From: an uncultured Lachnospiraceae bacterium | GTDB lineage: Bacteria; Bacillota; Clostridia; Lachnospirales; Lachnospiraceae | Reading direction: 5' to 3' | NCBI GenBank assembly: GCA_910586615.1 | Contig: CAJUJP010000010.1 | Location: 1-47,498, forward strand | Length of the DNA stretch: 47,498 nucleotides | Part shown: piece after piece, positions 15,803 to 24,949 of the stretch | Layout of the letters: each line of letters begins with the position of its first letter | Numbering within the stretch: position 1 is the first letter of the stretch | Notes under the pieces: model-generated | The model's input: only the letters and a program-made list of their open reading frames with translations | Database searches by the model: none | Told to the model about the DNA's origin: nothing | Position numbers and translations under genes: made by a program

Positions 15803-15875
15803 CCTCCATGATTCCGCTCCGCGGAATCTCATAATCCATAGACAAGCAGGCTAATGTTCCGTTTATGGCCTGCTT
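15803..15875 (-). promoter_or_regulatory. Structured leader of the ECF S-component gene (possible riboswitch)
   Basis: In the minus-strand RNA, AAGCAGGC pairs with GCCTGCTT (15844-15875) around a 16-base loop. A second perfect hairpin GATTCCGC/GCGGAATC (15810-15828) sits two bases before the GGAGG ribosome site (15803-15807). Loop bases CCATA can pair with TATGG further on, giving a pseudoknot. S-component genes often carry vitamin riboswitches, but I could not match this to a known class. Confidence 0.4.
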
Positions 15876-16131
15876 TGAATTAACTATAACGCAAAATGGT
15901 ATGCTGAAAAGTGCCAATATAGAAATTATCATCCATACCAGATTGTTGACCAATATGGGCAATAATATGTTTTCAGGGGGAAGCGGGGCATAAGCATAAA
16001 AAAATAAGGCTATCCTAATGAAACAGAGTGGATTATTCATTCGGTACAGACAGACATCCGGGAGCGGGTGGTACAGGCAGGGCAGCCAGAAATAGCTTTT
16101 GATGCAGACAGTGCGGCCGGGAATGAGGTAG

Positions 16132-16734
16132 ATGAATAGAATGGTACGTCAAATGAAACAATGGATGACCGAACGGGTTAAAGCAGATTTTTTCTTTTAT
16201 GTCTGGCTGTTTTTCATTTTGTCTGTTTTCGGCTGGGCATGGGAAGGATTTCTGTGTCTGTTTAAGGATGACATGTATGTCAACCGGGGATTTCTGACCG
16301 GACCATGGCTTCCAATCTACGGAATAGGCGGCGTTATGCTGGAAATTCTGTTTCACAGGTGGCGTGACAGACCGGTACTGATCTTTGTGTCATCAATGGC
16401 GGTGTGTACGTTGCTGGAATATCTGGCGGGATGGTATCTGGAATTGACCTGGAGAGTCAGGTGGTGGGATTACAGCGGTATGCCATGGAATCTGCATGGC
16501 AGGATATGTTTTTTGAGCAGTGTACTGTTCGGGCTGGGCGGGATGCTGCTTGTGTGGGCAGTCAGTCCGCTCTTTTATCTGCTGTACCGGAAGATCCCGA
16601 TGAAAATTAAGACCGGGCTGGGGCTGCTTCTTCTTGGAATGTTTGTTGCTGATGCCGCATACAGCGCTATGTTTCCGCATGTGGGCAGGGGAGTGACTTT
16701 TACAGCGGCCGCTTTGAGGCTTGTATTTGTGTAA
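16132..16734 (+). CDS. PF06541-type membrane protein (CmpB-like)
   Basis: This 200-residue protein has five or six hydrophobic helices. It resembles the family labelled putative ABC-transporter type IV (PF06541), with the family motifs SVFGWAWEGFLC, GFLTGPWLPIYGIGG, EYLAGWYLE and WWDYSGMPWNLHGRICFLSS. The biochemical role of the family is not established, and its link to ABC transport is by annotation only. It stands alone between a minus-strand ECF gene and the HD-GYP gene. The start at 16132 is behind GAGGTAG. Confidence 0.85.
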   Translation: MNRMVRQMKQWMTERVKADFFFYVWLFFILSVFGWAWEGFLCLFKDDMYVNRGFLTGPWLPIYGIGGVMLEILFHRWRDRPVLIFVSSMAVCTLLEYLAGWYLELTWRVRWWDYSGMPWNLHGRICFLSSVLFGLGGMLLVWAVSPLFYLLYRKIPMKIKTGLGLLLLGMFVADAAYSAMFPHVGRGVTFTAAALRLVFV

Positions 16735-16932
16735 ATCATACAATTTATGTGTTGCAGATTTGTAATTTTTTATGATAAGTAAAGTATGCTTAACAGAGGA
16801 GTTTTATGATATGATATAGAAAGTATGGGTAAACGGCATGAAGAAGTATGGTCATGTCCGGATATTATGGAAGGGTGCCATAGAACCAAAGATAATTTTA
16901 AGGGTCTTATCAGGAGACGGTGAGGGGAACTT

Positions 16933-18957
16933 ATGACGGTATTTTACATATGGTATGGACTTGCTGCGTTGTGCGCGGCAGTTTTTGCTGTGAAGACATA
17001 TATGAGAAAAGGACGTCTGAGTATATGTCTGGGAAACATGCTGGCGGCAGCGGCGGCTGTCAATGTCGCTTATATTGCACGGATGCGGGCGCGGACTTAC
17101 TATGCCGCATCGCTTTCTACGAGTATCTATTTCATCTGTATTGATCTGATGGTTCTTGCACTGGTTCATTATGCAATTGAGTTCACGGAGTCCAGGAAGG
17201 AACCTTTTCCGTATAAAAAACTGATCTATGCTGCGCTGGATCTGATGACTCTGGCTGACGGGGCATTTCTGGTCATGAATATCTTTCGTGAGGTGGTGAT
17301 GCGGTATCAGTTTAATCTGTACAGTGTCTATGCGATCAAGTATATGTATGTGGCAAAGAACGGTTTCCACTTCCACATGGGATTTGTATATCTGATGCTG
17401 GTGGTGACCGCCTATGTGATTCTGCTTAAGACTTTCAGCATCCCCAAGATCTACAGAGGAAGATACCGGGACGGGCTGCTTGTCCTGATTGTAGCCGGAC
17501 TGGTCAATTATATTTATGTATCGGGGAAGCTGCGGATCAGTATAGATCTGACTATACTGGCCTGTGGTTTTGCCGGTCCGATGTTATACCGGAACACATT
17601 TGATTATACATCCAGAGGGATGCTCAATTCAACCCGGAAGATGATACTGGAATATATGGGAACGCCTATGATCCTGTTTGATTATGAGGATTATGTGGCG
17701 GATACGAACCGGGATATGCGGAATCTGTTTCCGGTGCTGAACAATCAGGAACGGAAAATTAACATGATGGATTTCATGCAGATCGCTTCTTTTAAAGATC
17801 TGCAGAATACGATGACGGATCAGGTGTTTGAGTGGTACAATCCGGGGGAAGAGGGAGCCAGGGCTTATCAGTGTAATTTCACCTGTCTGAAGGATGAAAA
17901 AGGGCGGGATATCGGCCATCTGCTTATTATGAAGAACATGGAAGTAGAGCGGGATATGCTTACTCAGTTGTATTCCAAGCAGAGTTTTTATACGCGGATG
18001 GATAATCTGGTGGGAAGAGGCATTTATCCTGTTACGGTGGTGGTATGCAATACCAACGGTATCGGTCTGGTCAACGATGTATACGGCTGGCGGAAAGGAA
18101 ACCAGATGCTCCGGCTGGCAGCGGATCTGCTGCGTGACAATCTGCCGCAGACGGCAGTACTGGCCAGATTGGAGGACGGGGATATGGCGGCGGGCTTCAC
18201 GGAGGTGGAGCAGGAATATGCAGTCAGGCTTTTTGAAAATATAAGGGAGCAGTACCGTGCCGTAAATGATACGGGTATGAATACGGATCTGGAATACGGT
18301 ATTGCAGTTATCAGGGATGCGGGAACTACCGTGGAGGAGGCGCTGCGTGAAGCCGGCGACAGTATGCGCAGGAAGAAGCTGATGAATGAGACTTCCCAGA
18401 AGAGTTCTCTGCTGGATTCTCTGACACAGACGCTGACGGAAAGCGATTATGAGACGGAGGAACATGTGGAGCGCACCAAAGATATGGCAGTCAGACTCGG
18501 CAGGGCATTGGGGCTGTCCGATTCCGACCTTGGCAAACTGGCGCTTCTTGCGGTACTGCACGATATCGGCAAGATCGCGATTCCTCATGCGATTCTGCTC
18601 AAACCGGGCAAACTGACCAGTGAAGAGTGGGAAATCATGAAGACGCATACGGAGAAGGGCTACCGCATTGCCAGTGCATCCAAGGAACTGCAGTCCATTG
18701 CAGAATATATTCTGCACCACCATGAAAGGTGGGACGGCAACGGTTATCCGGGCGGACTGAAGGGTGACGAGATACCGCTTTTGTCACGTATCATTACAGT
18801 GGTGGATTCCCATGATGTGATGGTGCATGACAGACCGTACCACAAAGCCATGGGACAGGCCCAGGCTGAGGAGGAACTGCTCAGATGTTCGGGATCACAG
18901 TTTGATCCCCATCTTGTAACGGTTTTCTTGAAAGTACTAAATGATGAAGTGATATAA
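16933..18957 (+). CDS. Membrane HD-GYP phosphodiesterase with degenerate GGDEF domain
   Basis: This is a 674-residue protein. Residues about 1-225 hold seven or eight hydrophobic helices, like the 7TM sensory module of histidine kinases. Residues about 230-335 look like a PAS-type domain. Residues about 335-490 align with GGDEF domains (TQLYSKQSFYTRMD, VNDVYGWRKGNQMLR), but the active-site loop reads LEDGDMAAGF, so cyclase activity should be lost. Residues about 500-672 are HD-GYP: HDIGKIAIP with His542, then HHHERWDGNGYPGGLKGDE. HD-GYP proteins hydrolyse c-di-GMP. The degenerate GGDEF may bind GTP as an allosteric site. The gene is monocistronic and ends at the terminator 19003-19030. Confidence 0.9.
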   Translation: MTVFYIWYGLAALCAAVFAVKTYMRKGRLSICLGNMLAAAAAVNVAYIARMRARTYYAASLSTSIYFICIDLMVLALVHYAIEFTESRKEPFPYKKLIYAALDLMTLADGAFLVMNIFREVVMRYQFNLYSVYAIKYMYVAKNGFHFHMGFVYLMLVVTAYVILLKTFSIPKIYRGRYRDGLLVLIVAGLVNYIYVSGKLRISIDLTILACGFAGPMLYRNTFDYTSRGMLNSTRKMILEYMGTPMILFDYEDYVADTNRDMRNLFPVLNNQERKINMMDFMQIASFKDLQNTMTDQVFEWYNPGEEGARAYQCNFTCLKDEKGRDIGHLLIMKNMEVERDMLTQLYSKQSFYTRMDNLVGRGIYPVTVVVCNTNGIGLVNDVYGWRKGNQMLRLAADLLRDNLPQTAVLARLEDGDMAAGFTEVEQEYAVRLFENIREQYRAVNDTGMNTDLEYGIAVIRDAGTTVEEALREAGDSMRRKKLMNETSQKSSLLDSLTQTLTESDYETEEHVERTKDMAVRLGRALGLSDSDLGKLALLAVLHDIGKIAIPHAILLKPGKLTSEEWEIMKTHTEKGYRIASASKELQSIAEYILHHHERWDGNGYPGGLKGDEIPLLSRIITVVDSHDVMVHDRPYHKAMGQAQAEEELLRCSGSQFDPHLVTVFLKVLNDEVI

Positions 18958-19002
18958 AGGTTTTCAAAACAGAATTGCAAAAATTGAAAATATGATTTTT
19001 TT

Positions 19003-19030
19003 AAGCAGGGAACTTTTTCCCTGCTTTTTT
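19003..19030. terminator. Intrinsic terminator of the HD-GYP gene
   Basis: Arms AAGCAGGGAA (19003-19012) and TTCCCTGCTT (19017-19026) are perfectly complementary around four bases and are followed by a T-run. A run of T on the left side also permits reverse termination. Confidence 0.88.
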
Positions 19031-19168
19031 AATCAGTAATAATAGAGGGACGCGTGTGAACCTCGGGGATTAAGCCGGACTGTCTGTCCCTGGCACCGGT
19101 TTAAAATCCTCAGGAAGAGAAAGACTGTACAGGAAAATAAAAAACAGGGGAAAGGAAGGAGCGTGTCT

Positions 19169-19633
19169 GTGATCGGACGAGAACAATTTGAACAGAAGAT
19201 ACGGGAATATTCACCTGGTATGTACCGCCTTGCACTTGCCATGCTGCACAACAGAGAGGACGCAGAGGATGCGGTGGGGGAAGCGGTACTGCGGGCTTAT
19301 GAGAAAATCCATACGCTGCGTAAAGAGGACAGCTTCAGGCCCTGGGTCATGCAGATTACTGCCAATGAGGCCAGAAAGATATACGGAAAGAACAGGCAGG
19401 TCATGCCGGTGGAGGATTTGGAAGCATATATGCCGGCATTTCGGGAGGACCGTCATGAGCTTTGGGATGTTGTCCAGCAGCTTGACCTTGTATACCGGGA
19501 GGTAGTCATGCTGTATTTCTATGAAAGGTTTTCCATCAAAGAGATCGGTGCAATTCTGCAAATCCCGGAGGGGACTGTGAAATCCCGCCTGTCGCGGGGA
19601 AAGAAGGCGCTGCGGGATCTGATGGGAGAGTAG
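19169..19633 (+). CDS. RNA polymerase sigma-70 factor, ECF type
   Basis: This is a 154-residue sigma factor. Region 2 is at about residues 20-85 (YRLALAMLHNREDAEDAVGEAVLRAYEKI, then SFRPWVMQITANEARKI). Region 4 is at about residues 100-150 (LDLVYREVVMLYFYERFSIKEIGAILQIPEGTVKSRLSRGKKALRDLM). No region 3, as usual for the class. The initiation codon is GTG: the one at 19169 has AAGGAAGGAG ending 7 bases before, while the GTG at 19163 is too close to that site. The probable anti-sigma gene begins about 205 bases later after a hairpin-rich spacer. An own promoter could not be recognised. Confidence 0.93.
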   Translation: MIGREQFEQKIREYSPGMYRLALAMLHNREDAEDAVGEAVLRAYEKIHTLRKEDSFRPWVMQITANEARKIYGKNRQVMPVEDLEAYMPAFREDRHELWDVVQQLDLVYREVVMLYFYERFSIKEIGAILQIPEGTVKSRLSRGKKALRDLMGE

Positions 19634-19720
19634 ACTGCCGCAAGAGTAAAAGAAAGAAAAACCGGCAGATTGTATGCAGCGAAGGAATACGGTGGAATGT
19701 ATGAGCAGAAAGGAGAGAAG

Positions 19721-19829
19721 ATTGAAAATTAAAATTTTCAATCGCGAGATTTGTGTCTACGCGTTGCTTGCCACAAACTCGTTTAATGCGACGTCTCAAC
19801 ATAGTTGAGACAAAAGCAGCGCAGAAATG
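19721..19829. repeat. Three palindromes plus shared leader block between sigma and anti-sigma genes
   Basis: Arms ATTGAAAAT/ATTTTCAAT (19721-19742), CGAGATTTGTG/CACAAACTCG (19745-19781, one bulge) and GTCTCAAC/GTTGAGAC (19793-19811) follow each other. Then comes GCAGCGCAGAAATG (19816-19829), identical to 14917-14930 and containing part of the ribosome site. None is followed by a T-run, so read-through into the anti-sigma gene is expected. Confidence 0.65.
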
Positions 19830-19838
19830 GAGAAAAAT

Positions 19839-21518
19839 ATGACAGACAGATGGGAAGAGAAAATATTTCGTATGGCAGAGCAGGAACAGATCGTGATGCC
19901 CCGGAAGATGTCAGACAGGATAGAAAATGTGTTATGTAAACTTGAACATATGGGACAATATACCGGGGAATATGCAGAGGGAGATATTGAGGATCAGTAT
20001 GTTCAGGAACGAAAGGGAAGGCGCCATGCCCCGAAAGAGGGAAAGGCTGTACGCTTTCGGATGAACTGGAAGAAGAGCATTGTTCTTGCGGCGGCACTGG
20101 TCATGCTTGTTTCCGCCACCGCGGCGGCTTCGGTGGGAGCGCTGCGGGAGCGGATGGAGGCCATGAACCGGGAGAAGATAGAACAATATTTTGCCCAGAT
20201 CTATGCAAACAGGGTCGGTCATGACAATTATAACAGACCCTATCTGGCGACAGAGAAGGAACGGATGAAGGAACTGCGGGGATCCTATGAGAGCCAGACT
20301 CTTTTTCCTGACGGAGAGCTGACTATGATAGACCGGGCGGAGGATTATAAAGGAAGAGGCGTGGCTTTTCTGGGGAATACGGCAACCTTTTTCTTTCCGG
20401 AGAAGGAGATGAGCGATGAGGAACTGCTTCAGATCATTGATTTCATGTACAAGAGGGATTACAGTCTGCAGAAGATGAATGAGATGATACAGGAAGGCGA
20501 GGCCCGGATGCCGGATTTTGAAGAGGAGATACAGGCGACGGAAGAGGAGATCCTTAACACGGACGCGGTCTATGAACCGGCACAGGCGTTGACAATTCCC
20601 TATACAGGGGAACTGGAACTGGATCTGACCATCGCCGCGGGGCGAAATGAGATCTTTCTGGCGGGTTTCAACGCGGTACACCGGATGAAGACCGGCAGCA
20701 GCGAATCGGAACTTTTCTTTGATGATTTCGGTGCGGAGACACGGATTCTTGCCATGTGTCAGGATAAAAACGGAGATCTCTATCTGGCGCTCTGGCAGTG
20801 GGCGGACGGGAATGACCCGGAATCAAACAGGCTGGCTTTGTGGGTGGTGGACGCTCAGGGAGAACTGCTTCGCAAGATTGATATGGCACAGTACCTTTCA
20901 CCGGAAAAGCAAGGCTATACAAGGCGGATGGCGCTGGATGACGATTACCTGTATCTGAGCGTTGCAGGACTGGAAAACCAGAAAAAAAACCAGGAATGTG
21001 AGATTCTGGTGCTGGACCGTGAAGGAAATTATGTTTCGCGCATTGCGCCTGACGAATATGAACTGAATTCCCTTGGTGGTCTGGGACTGGGCAGGGACGG
21101 CAGAGTTTACACACAGATAGAAAAATTCTATGATCCCGACGAACCGGACAGAGGGATGGGTATTGCTTCTCTGGATGGGGAAAAAGGAGAACTTGGGGAT
21201 ATATACTTTGATATTATGCCGGAGGGCACGATCATGATTGACATCATTGCACCGGGGGCGGAGTCGGATTTCGTGTTCTGGGGATACGACGGTATTTTCG
21301 CTTATGATCCGGGAGATGAAAAAGCTGAGATGATCCTGCCGGCATACGAGGCTCCATGCAGCTGGGAAGGTGCCCGGTACTGCGCGCTGCCTGACGGCCG
21401 GATCTTGTTTGCATCCGCCAGTGAATACCGCAGTGAAGAGACGCCTCTGGGAAAAAGGTTTTATGCAGTCCCGGAAAAGACATGTTTCTATTATGTGCCG
21501 GGCGTCAGGGCAGAGTAA
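19839..21518 (+). CDS. Putative anti-sigma factor with large extracytoplasmic propeller-like domain
   Basis: This is a 559-residue protein. The cytoplasmic N-terminus (about residues 1-65, WEEKIFRMAEQEQIVMPRKM...IENVL) should hold the cognate sigma factor. One membrane helix lies at about residues 77-97 (KSIVLAAALVMLVSATAAASVGAL). The rest is outside the cell. About residues 100-240 are charged and helical, and about 250-559 have repeated strand signatures (FNAVHRMKTGS, DKNGDLYLALWQWAD, LDREGNYVSRIAPDE, LGRDGRVYTQIE) resembling a beta-propeller. The start at 19839 is chosen because GGAG (19829-19832) lies 6 bases ahead; the ATG at 19827 overlaps that site. The anti-sigma role is inferred from topology and from the neighbouring sigma gene. 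I do not recognise the outer domain as a named family. Confidence 0.72.
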   Translation: MTDRWEEKIFRMAEQEQIVMPRKMSDRIENVLCKLEHMGQYTGEYAEGDIEDQYVQERKGRRHAPKEGKAVRFRMNWKKSIVLAAALVMLVSATAAASVGALRERMEAMNREKIEQYFAQIYANRVGHDNYNRPYLATEKERMKELRGSYESQTLFPDGELTMIDRAEDYKGRGVAFLGNTATFFFPEKEMSDEELLQIIDFMYKRDYSLQKMNEMIQEGEARMPDFEEEIQATEEEILNTDAVYEPAQALTIPYTGELELDLTIAAGRNEIFLAGFNAVHRMKTGSSESELFFDDFGAETRILAMCQDKNGDLYLALWQWADGNDPESNRLALWVVDAQGELLRKIDMAQYLSPEKQGYTRRMALDDDYLYLSVAGLENQKKNQECEILVLDREGNYVSRIAPDEYELNSLGGLGLGRDGRVYTQIEKFYDPDEPDRGMGIASLDGEKGELGDIYFDIMPEGTIMIDIIAPGAESDFVFWGYDGIFAYDPGDEKAEMILPAYEAPCSWEGARYCALPDGRILFASASEYRSEETPLGKRFYAVPEKTCFYYVPGVRAE

Positions 21519-21720
21519 GAGCGGCCCGAAGTTACAGATCTTTCTGCCTGCTTTGTACATTTTGTACACTTTTCCAAACAGAATACAAATGGTATTTACA
21601 AATTTCCTATCCTATAATAAGATAATGGCAAAAGCTGATATTTTGTTTCTGTATACAAATATTGCGGGTGGTGTTTTATAAGGAAATGCACAAAAGTTAT
21701 TAAGGATGGTGGAGCAGGCG

Positions 21721-24700
21721 ATGGAAAGATCACACTCTATGAGCATAAATGAGAAGCAGAGAAGGCAGACGATCGCGAATGCCATAACAGGAGGAATCAT
21801 TATTGCAGTGGTTCTTCTTTTTACGACGATCTGGGTATCCAACAGTGCAAGAAGCGGCACGAGCCAGGCGGTGAGCCGGGTCAGCGACTTTTATCTGGAA
21901 GAACTGGCGGGGAGAAGAGCGCAGGTTGTTGCCGAGGAGCTGAGGACGAACTTCTCCTATATGGAAAATGCCATTACCATAATAGAAGAGAAAGATCTGG
22001 AATCTGAGGATACGCTGCGGAAATTTTTTGGAAGGATCAAACGGCTCTGCGGTATTGATAAATTTGCGTTTGTTGATGAGAACGGGACTGTTTACACAGA
22101 ATATGACACAGTTTCCGGGATTGACGAGTATGATTTTCTTTCGGAAGAGTTGACAGATCCGATGATCACGACAATCAATCTTGAGGGTGCGAGAAAGCAG
22201 GTGATCCTTGCGATTCCGGTTAAGGAGGTAGCGTTTCAGGGAGCGCAGGTTAAAGCCTGTTTTATTCAGCTTGATATTGAGGATATGCTGAGTTCGCTGA
22301 CTTTACAGACAAATTATAATGAGACCTATTGGAGTCTGTACCATCGTAACGGTGAGGATTTGACGAACAATCCTTTTGGTAATCTGAAAGGGGGAAGCAA
22401 TTTCCTCACTGAATTGAAAAACGCTGATATTTATAACGGATTCAGCTATGAGCAGCTGGAAAGCGATTTTACCAACGGAAGATCGGGACAGATCTCCTTT
22501 AATTATAAAGGAGCCAGGGAAAATCTTTGTTACATACCGGTGGAAGGCACGAACTGGATGATGACAGTTCTGATCCGGAATAATATTATTACCGAGCAGA
22601 TTAACTCTATCAGTACCGGCATGCTGCGCCGCAGTGTTATACAGATTGTCATCATGATAGTCACCATGCTGGTGGTGTTTCTCGGACTGATTACGCGATT
22701 CAGAAAGAATGCCAGTGTCCTTTTGGAGCAGGAAAAGGCGGACGGAGCCAAGATCCGGGCGGCCTATGAACAGATCGAAAAGGAAAAGAAGTCAATGGAT
22801 AACATTCATGCGGCCATGGACTCGGGTTTCTGGAGCATGGAGTTTAACGAGAAGGCACAAATCGTATCCTGTACATGGTCCGATGTGTTCCGCAGAATGG
22901 TAGGATATAAGAGTGAAGAAGAATTTCCGGGCAGGATTGAATCCTGGATCGACCTGCTTTATGAGGAAGATAAAGAACAGGCTGTAAAGGAATACTGGGA
23001 TACTGTCATGGATTATACCGGTGAGAAGACTTATAATGTGGAGTACCGTCTGCACACCGGACATGCAGGTCTGCGCTGGTTCCATGCTGCCGGCAGACTG
23101 TCCAGACGTGAGGACGGTTCACCTGTTACTTTTTCCGGGCTTTTTGTGGATATTGATGATGAAAAGAAAATGGAAGAGCAGCTTGAACGGCAGAAAATCG
23201 ATCTTGAGGACGCGCTGGCGGCCGCTCAACACGCAAACCGTGCGAAGACTACTTTCCTTAACAATATGTCCCACGATATCCGGACACCAATGAACGCGAT
23301 CATAGGATTCACGTCACTGGCGGCGGCACACATTGACAATACGGAGAAAGTGCAGGATTATCTTGCAAAGATCACCACATCCAGCAATCACCTGCTGAGC
23401 CTGATCAATGATGTTCTGGACATGAGCCGCATTGAGAGCGGCAAGGTGAAGATCGAGGAAAAAGAGACGTCTCTGCCGGAAGTGATGCATGATCTGAAGA
23501 CCATCGTGCAGGCGGATGTTACGGCGAAACAGCTTGAATTTTATATTGATACGGCAGATGTGGTGAATGAGAATGTGTTGTGTGACAAGCTCAGGCTGAA
23601 TCAGGTGCTGCTGAATCTGTTAAGCAATGCCATGAAATTTACCAAACCCGGCGGCCTCGTAGGCGTGCGCATTGTACAGACGACAAATGCGCCTGAGGGC
23701 TGGGCTTCCTATGATTTCCAGATCAAGGATACCGGTATCGGTATGAGCAAAGAATTTCTTCAGCATGTGTTTGAGCCTTTTGAACGGGAAAGAACGAGTA
23801 CAGTCAGCGGTATTCAGGGAACCGGGCTGGGTATGGCCATCACCAAAAATATTGTGGACATGATGGACGGTACGATTTCTGTTGAGAGCGAGGAAGGGAA
23901 GGGTACGACCTTCACGGTATCTTTACAGTTCCAGACCTGTGCAGGCCCTGTGCGGCAGGAAGTCATTCCCGAACTGCACGGGCTTCGGGCGCTTGTGGCG
24001 GATGATGATTTCAATACCTGTTCCAGCGTAACCAAGATGCTTGGCGTGATCGGAATGAGGCCCGACTGGACCACATCCGGCAAGGAGGCTGTGCTGCGTG
24101 TACAGCTTGCCACGGAGCAGGGCGATGAATATGCAGTGTATATTATAGACTGGCTTATGCCGGATATGAACGGTGTGGAGGTAGTGAGGCGGATCCGTGG
24201 AATCATCGGCGTTGAGAAGCCCATTATTATCCTGACCGCCTATGACTGGACGGATATCGAGCAGGAGGCCAGGGAAGCCGGTGTTACGGCCTTTTGTTCC
24301 AAGCCGATTTTCCTTTCCGAACTGCGTGAGATTCTGGAGACTCCTTTTGTGGCTCAGAGTCTGGAAGGCAGCGGAGCGGAAGAAGCGGTTTCCTTTGAAG
24401 GAAAGAAAATTTTACTGGTGGAAGACAATGAACTGAATCAGGAGATTGCGGTGGAGATCCTGCAGGAAACAGGTTTTATTCTGGATGTGGCCGATGACGG
24501 CGCGGTGGCAGTGGAGATGATGAAGAATGCGGAGGCCGGGCAGTACGACCTGATCCTGATGGATATACAGATGCCCATCATGAACGGCTATGATGCCACA
24601 CGTAAGATCCGGGCGCTGGATCGTCCGGAGATCGCCAATATCCCGATTATTGCCATGACAGCCAACGCCTTTGATGAAGATAAAAAGCTGGCCATGGATG

Positions 24701-24777
24701 CGGGCATGAACGGGCATATCGCCAAGCCCATTGATATACCAGTACTTTTGGAAGTGCTGCAGGAGATCCTGAAATAG
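21721..24777 (+). CDS. Hybrid sensor histidine kinase, Cache-PAS-HisKA-HATPase-REC-REC
   Basis: This is a 1018-residue membrane kinase. A first helix at about 20-42 and a second at about 303-325 bracket an outer Cache-like sensor (VDENGTVYTEYDTVSGIDEYDF). A PAS domain follows at about 350-480 with PAC motif FSGLFVDIDDEKKMEEQ. The HisKA box is SHDIRTPMNAIIGF with His518. The HATPase domain has NLLSNAMKF, DTGIGM and GTGLGMAITKNI. Two receiver domains end the protein: REC1 at about 755-875 (IIDWLMPDMNG) and REC2 at about 895-1015 (LILMDIQMPIMNG). GGAG before 21721 favours this start over the ATG at 21706. Ligand and output are unknown. It is monocistronic, and the repeat-type terminator at 24927-24949 follows. 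Confidence 0.93.
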   Translation: MERSHSMSINEKQRRQTIANAITGGIIIAVVLLFTTIWVSNSARSGTSQAVSRVSDFYLEELAGRRAQVVAEELRTNFSYMENAITIIEEKDLESEDTLRKFFGRIKRLCGIDKFAFVDENGTVYTEYDTVSGIDEYDFLSEELTDPMITTINLEGARKQVILAIPVKEVAFQGAQVKACFIQLDIEDMLSSLTLQTNYNETYWSLYHRNGEDLTNNPFGNLKGGSNFLTELKNADIYNGFSYEQLESDFTNGRSGQISFNYKGARENLCYIPVEGTNWMMTVLIRNNIITEQINSISTGMLRRSVIQIVIMIVTMLVVFLGLITRFRKNASVLLEQEKADGAKIRAAYEQIEKEKKSMDNIHAAMDSGFWSMEFNEKAQIVSCTWSDVFRRMVGYKSEEEFPGRIESWIDLLYEEDKEQAVKEYWDTVMDYTGEKTYNVEYRLHTGHAGLRWFHAAGRLSRREDGSPVTFSGLFVDIDDEKKMEEQLERQKIDLEDALAAAQHANRAKTTFLNNMSHDIRTPMNAIIGFTSLAAAHIDNTEKVQDYLAKITTSSNHLLSLINDVLDMSRIESGKVKIEEKETSLPEVMHDLKTIVQADVTAKQLEFYIDTADVVNENVLCDKLRLNQVLLNLLSNAMKFTKPGGLVGVRIVQTTNAPEGWASYDFQIKDTGIGMSKEFLQHVFEPFERERTSTVSGIQGTGLGMAITKNIVDMMDGTISVESEEGKGTTFTVSLQFQTCAGPVRQEVIPELHGLRALVADDDFNTCSSVTKMLGVIGMRPDWTTSGKEAVLRVQLATEQGDEYAVYIIDWLMPDMNGVEVVRRIRGIIGVEKPIIILTAYDWTDIEQEAREAGVTAFCSKPIFLSELREILETPFVAQSLEGSGAEEAVSFEGKKILLVEDNELNQEIAVEILQETGFILDVADDGAVAVEMMKNAEAGQYDLILMDIQMPIMNGYDATRKIRALDRPEIANIPIIAMTANAFDEDKKLAMDAGMNGHIAKPIDIPVLLEVLQEILK

Positions 24778-24848
24778 AGGCGGAAATTTATAGAGACTGT
24801 ATTTATGCCGTTGACCTGAGTGGTCATCGGATGTATGGTAAACGTAAG

Positions 24849-24881
24849 CAGGCGGCTGGTCAAATGATGTTCAGCCGCCTG
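24849..24881. terminator. Stem-loop after the hybrid kinase gene
   Basis: CAGGCGGCTG (24849-24858) and CAGCCGCCTG (24872-24881) form a 10-bp GC-rich stem with a 13-base loop. Only a weak T-run follows, so it probably protects the mRNA end or terminates jointly with the next structure. Confidence 0.6.
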
Positions 24882-24887
24882 TACTTT

Positions 24888-24949
24888 CGAGTTCGCGAAG
24901 CGAATCTCGTAAACGAGCTATGCTCTAAACGAGCTATGCTCGTTTTTTT
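24888..24949. repeat. Palindromic repeat unit fused to a duplicated terminator hairpin
   Basis: The unit CGAG-TTCGC-GAA-GCGAA-TCTCG (24888-24909) is identical to the one at 1-22. Two copies of AAACGAGCTATGCTC follow, the second forming hairpin AAACGAGC/GCTCGTTT (24927-24945) with a T-run to 24949. It acts as terminator for the kinase gene, and its reverse strand supplies the last codons and stop of the GH31 gene. Confidence 0.8.

Noticed and set aside
15803..15875. Fluoride (crcB) riboswitch suggested by CCATAAACG in the ECF leader
   Set aside because: The required upstream GATGG strand and its pairing partner are missing, so the short match looks coincidental.
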